Below are positions 63,540 through 64,000 of a stretch of DNA of 64,000 bases, piece after piece. The stretch is from assembly GCF_003014715.1 (NCBI RefSeq), contig NZ_PYAV01000002.1, forward strand, positions 62,001 to 126,000, in the 5' to 3' direction. Origin of the DNA: Salsuginibacillus halophilus (GTDB taxonomy: Bacteria; Bacillota; Bacilli; Bacillales; Marinococcaceae). The position numbers and the translations under genes are program-made. The stretch's first letter is position 1. Every line of letters starts with the position of its first letter. The notes below the pieces were generated by a model. The model saw nothing but the letters and a program-made list of their open reading frames with translations. It did not search any database and was not told the DNA's origin.

Positions 63540-64000
63540 ATGTGTTCATGCGATGTTTAAGATAAGCTGCTGTATGATGAACACCGTTATGAATCGCTTC
63601 TTCAACCGGCGTTAAACGCGCATCATGTAAACCATATGGACTATCAGCGCCAAGCCAGAACATTAACCCTGGGATGTCCTTTAAAAAGTAGCCAAAATCC
63701 TCCCCCGTCATAGCCTCACGACACGCATAACTATGAACGTCTTCACTTTGCTCACTGAAGGATAAAAAGTCTTCAGCCAGTTCATGATTGTTGTACACTT
63801 GTTCGTATGTCGCACCCCAGTCCACTTTCGTCCTGCAGGTAAACGACGCCTCTGCTCCTTGAAGCATTTGCTGGATCCGCTCTTTCACTTTACGCATCGC
63901 CTCTGCAGACATTGTGCGAATCGTTCCTTCAATACGCGCCTCACCGGCGATAATATTTTGCTTTGTACCCCCTTGAATTAAACCGATCGTTACAACCGCA
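63538..64000 (-). CDS. ykuR: N-acetyldiaminopimelate deacetylase, C-terminal part (5' end outside window)
   Basis: The frame remains open to the window edge, so only about the last 153 residues are present. VTIGLIQGGTKQNIIAGEARIEGTIRTM belongs to the lid domain of M20 amidohydrolases, and EAMTGEDFGYFLKDIPGLMFWLGAD carries the conserved metal-ligand glutamate region near the C-terminus. With its place next to the MscS gene, it matches YkuR, which releases acetate from N-acetyl-diaminopimelate in the acetylated lysine pathway. The final metal-binding histidine (GVHHTAAYL) is present. Confidence 0.85.
   Translation of the reverse strand, partial: AVVTIGLIQGGTKQNIIAGEARIEGTIRTMSAEAMRKVKERIQQMLQGAEASFTCRTKVDWGATYEQVYNNHELAEDFLSFSEQSEDVHSYACREAMTGEDFGYFLKDIPGLMFWLGADSPYGLHDARLTPVEEAIHNGVHHTAAYLKHRMNT

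Overview
The window looks like chromosomal DNA of a haloalkaliphilic member of the Bacillaceae (Bacillota). Evidence for Bacillota: AGGAGG-type ribosome binding sites, frequent GTG and TTG starts, intrinsic terminators, a T-box leader, and almost only Bacillus-type genes (rpoY, rnjA, ylaN, ktrC, ylbB-F, yktA/B, SR1P). Evidence for salt and alkaline life is indirect: a NaChBac-type voltage-gated sodium channel, a BCCT osmolyte carrier, a KtrC potassium gating subunit, an MscS channel and several lipoproteins with long Glu/Asp-rich linkers. From memory, the order from ykuR to ylbF follows Bacillus subtilis in reverse, with local insertions and losses. I see no tRNA, rRNA, prophage or CRISPR array.

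Layout. 1-4.9 kb: the 3' end of a carotenoid-desaturase-like FAD oxidoreductase, two small genes, and a proline operon proB-proA-proC behind a proline-specific T-box. 4.9-11.1 kb: a renalase-like flavoprotein, the sodium channel, aspartokinase, a Sel1-repeat protein, a nitroreductase and a PRC-barrel protein. 11.1-14.9 kb: a lone bioB under a BirA-type operator, tnrA with its own TnrA box, a divergent polysaccharide deacetylase, and the c-di-AMP receptor cbpB (ykuL/darB). 14.9-15.8 kb: a repeat fragment and a decayed ISL3-family insertion sequence. 15.8-19.7 kb: ylbF, ylbE, ylbD, ylbC and ylbB. 19.8-22.1 kb: three plus-strand genes, including a membrane protein with a KwaA-like layout. 22.1-29.1 kb: the caa3 cytochrome oxidase locus, ctaBCDEF plus ctaM (yozB), with ctaA divergent. 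29.1-44.2 kb: acetyltransferase, photolyase, pyruvate carboxylase, and the yla and ykt genes, ending in an SR1/SR1P dual-function RNA locus. 44.25-44.91 kb: a 657-bp non-coding element with terminal inverted repeats. 44.9-50.0 kb: a GAF protein, two acidic cell-wall lipoproteins, the BCCT carrier and a second ISL3 relic. 50.1-56.3 kb: pdhABCD and ykyA. 56.5-64 kb: a YjcZ-type peptide, def, ykrA, rpoY-rnjA, ktrC, ykuV, ykuU, ykuT and the start-less end of ykuR.

How the genes fit together. Central carbon metabolism (pyruvate dehydrogenase, pyruvate carboxylase, SR1P as a probable GapA partner) sits beside aerobic respiration (complete caa3 oxidase with heme O/A synthesis and assembly factors). 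Ion and osmotic balance appears several times: the sodium channel, KtrC, MscS, the BCCT carrier, proline synthesis, and the c-di-AMP receptor CbpB, whose B. subtilis homologue controls Rel and pyruvate carboxylase.

The points most worth a second look are the sodium channel filter TLESWAE, which carries an extra acidic residue at a position that matters for calcium selectivity; the SR1-like RNA with CcpN-like and cre-like sites; the 657-bp TIR element next to it; the pair of ISL3 relics in opposite orientation; the KwaA-like membrane protein; and several well-defined regulatory sites (T-box, BirA operator, TnrA box, pdh intercistronic hairpin). I see no clearly new multi-gene system.
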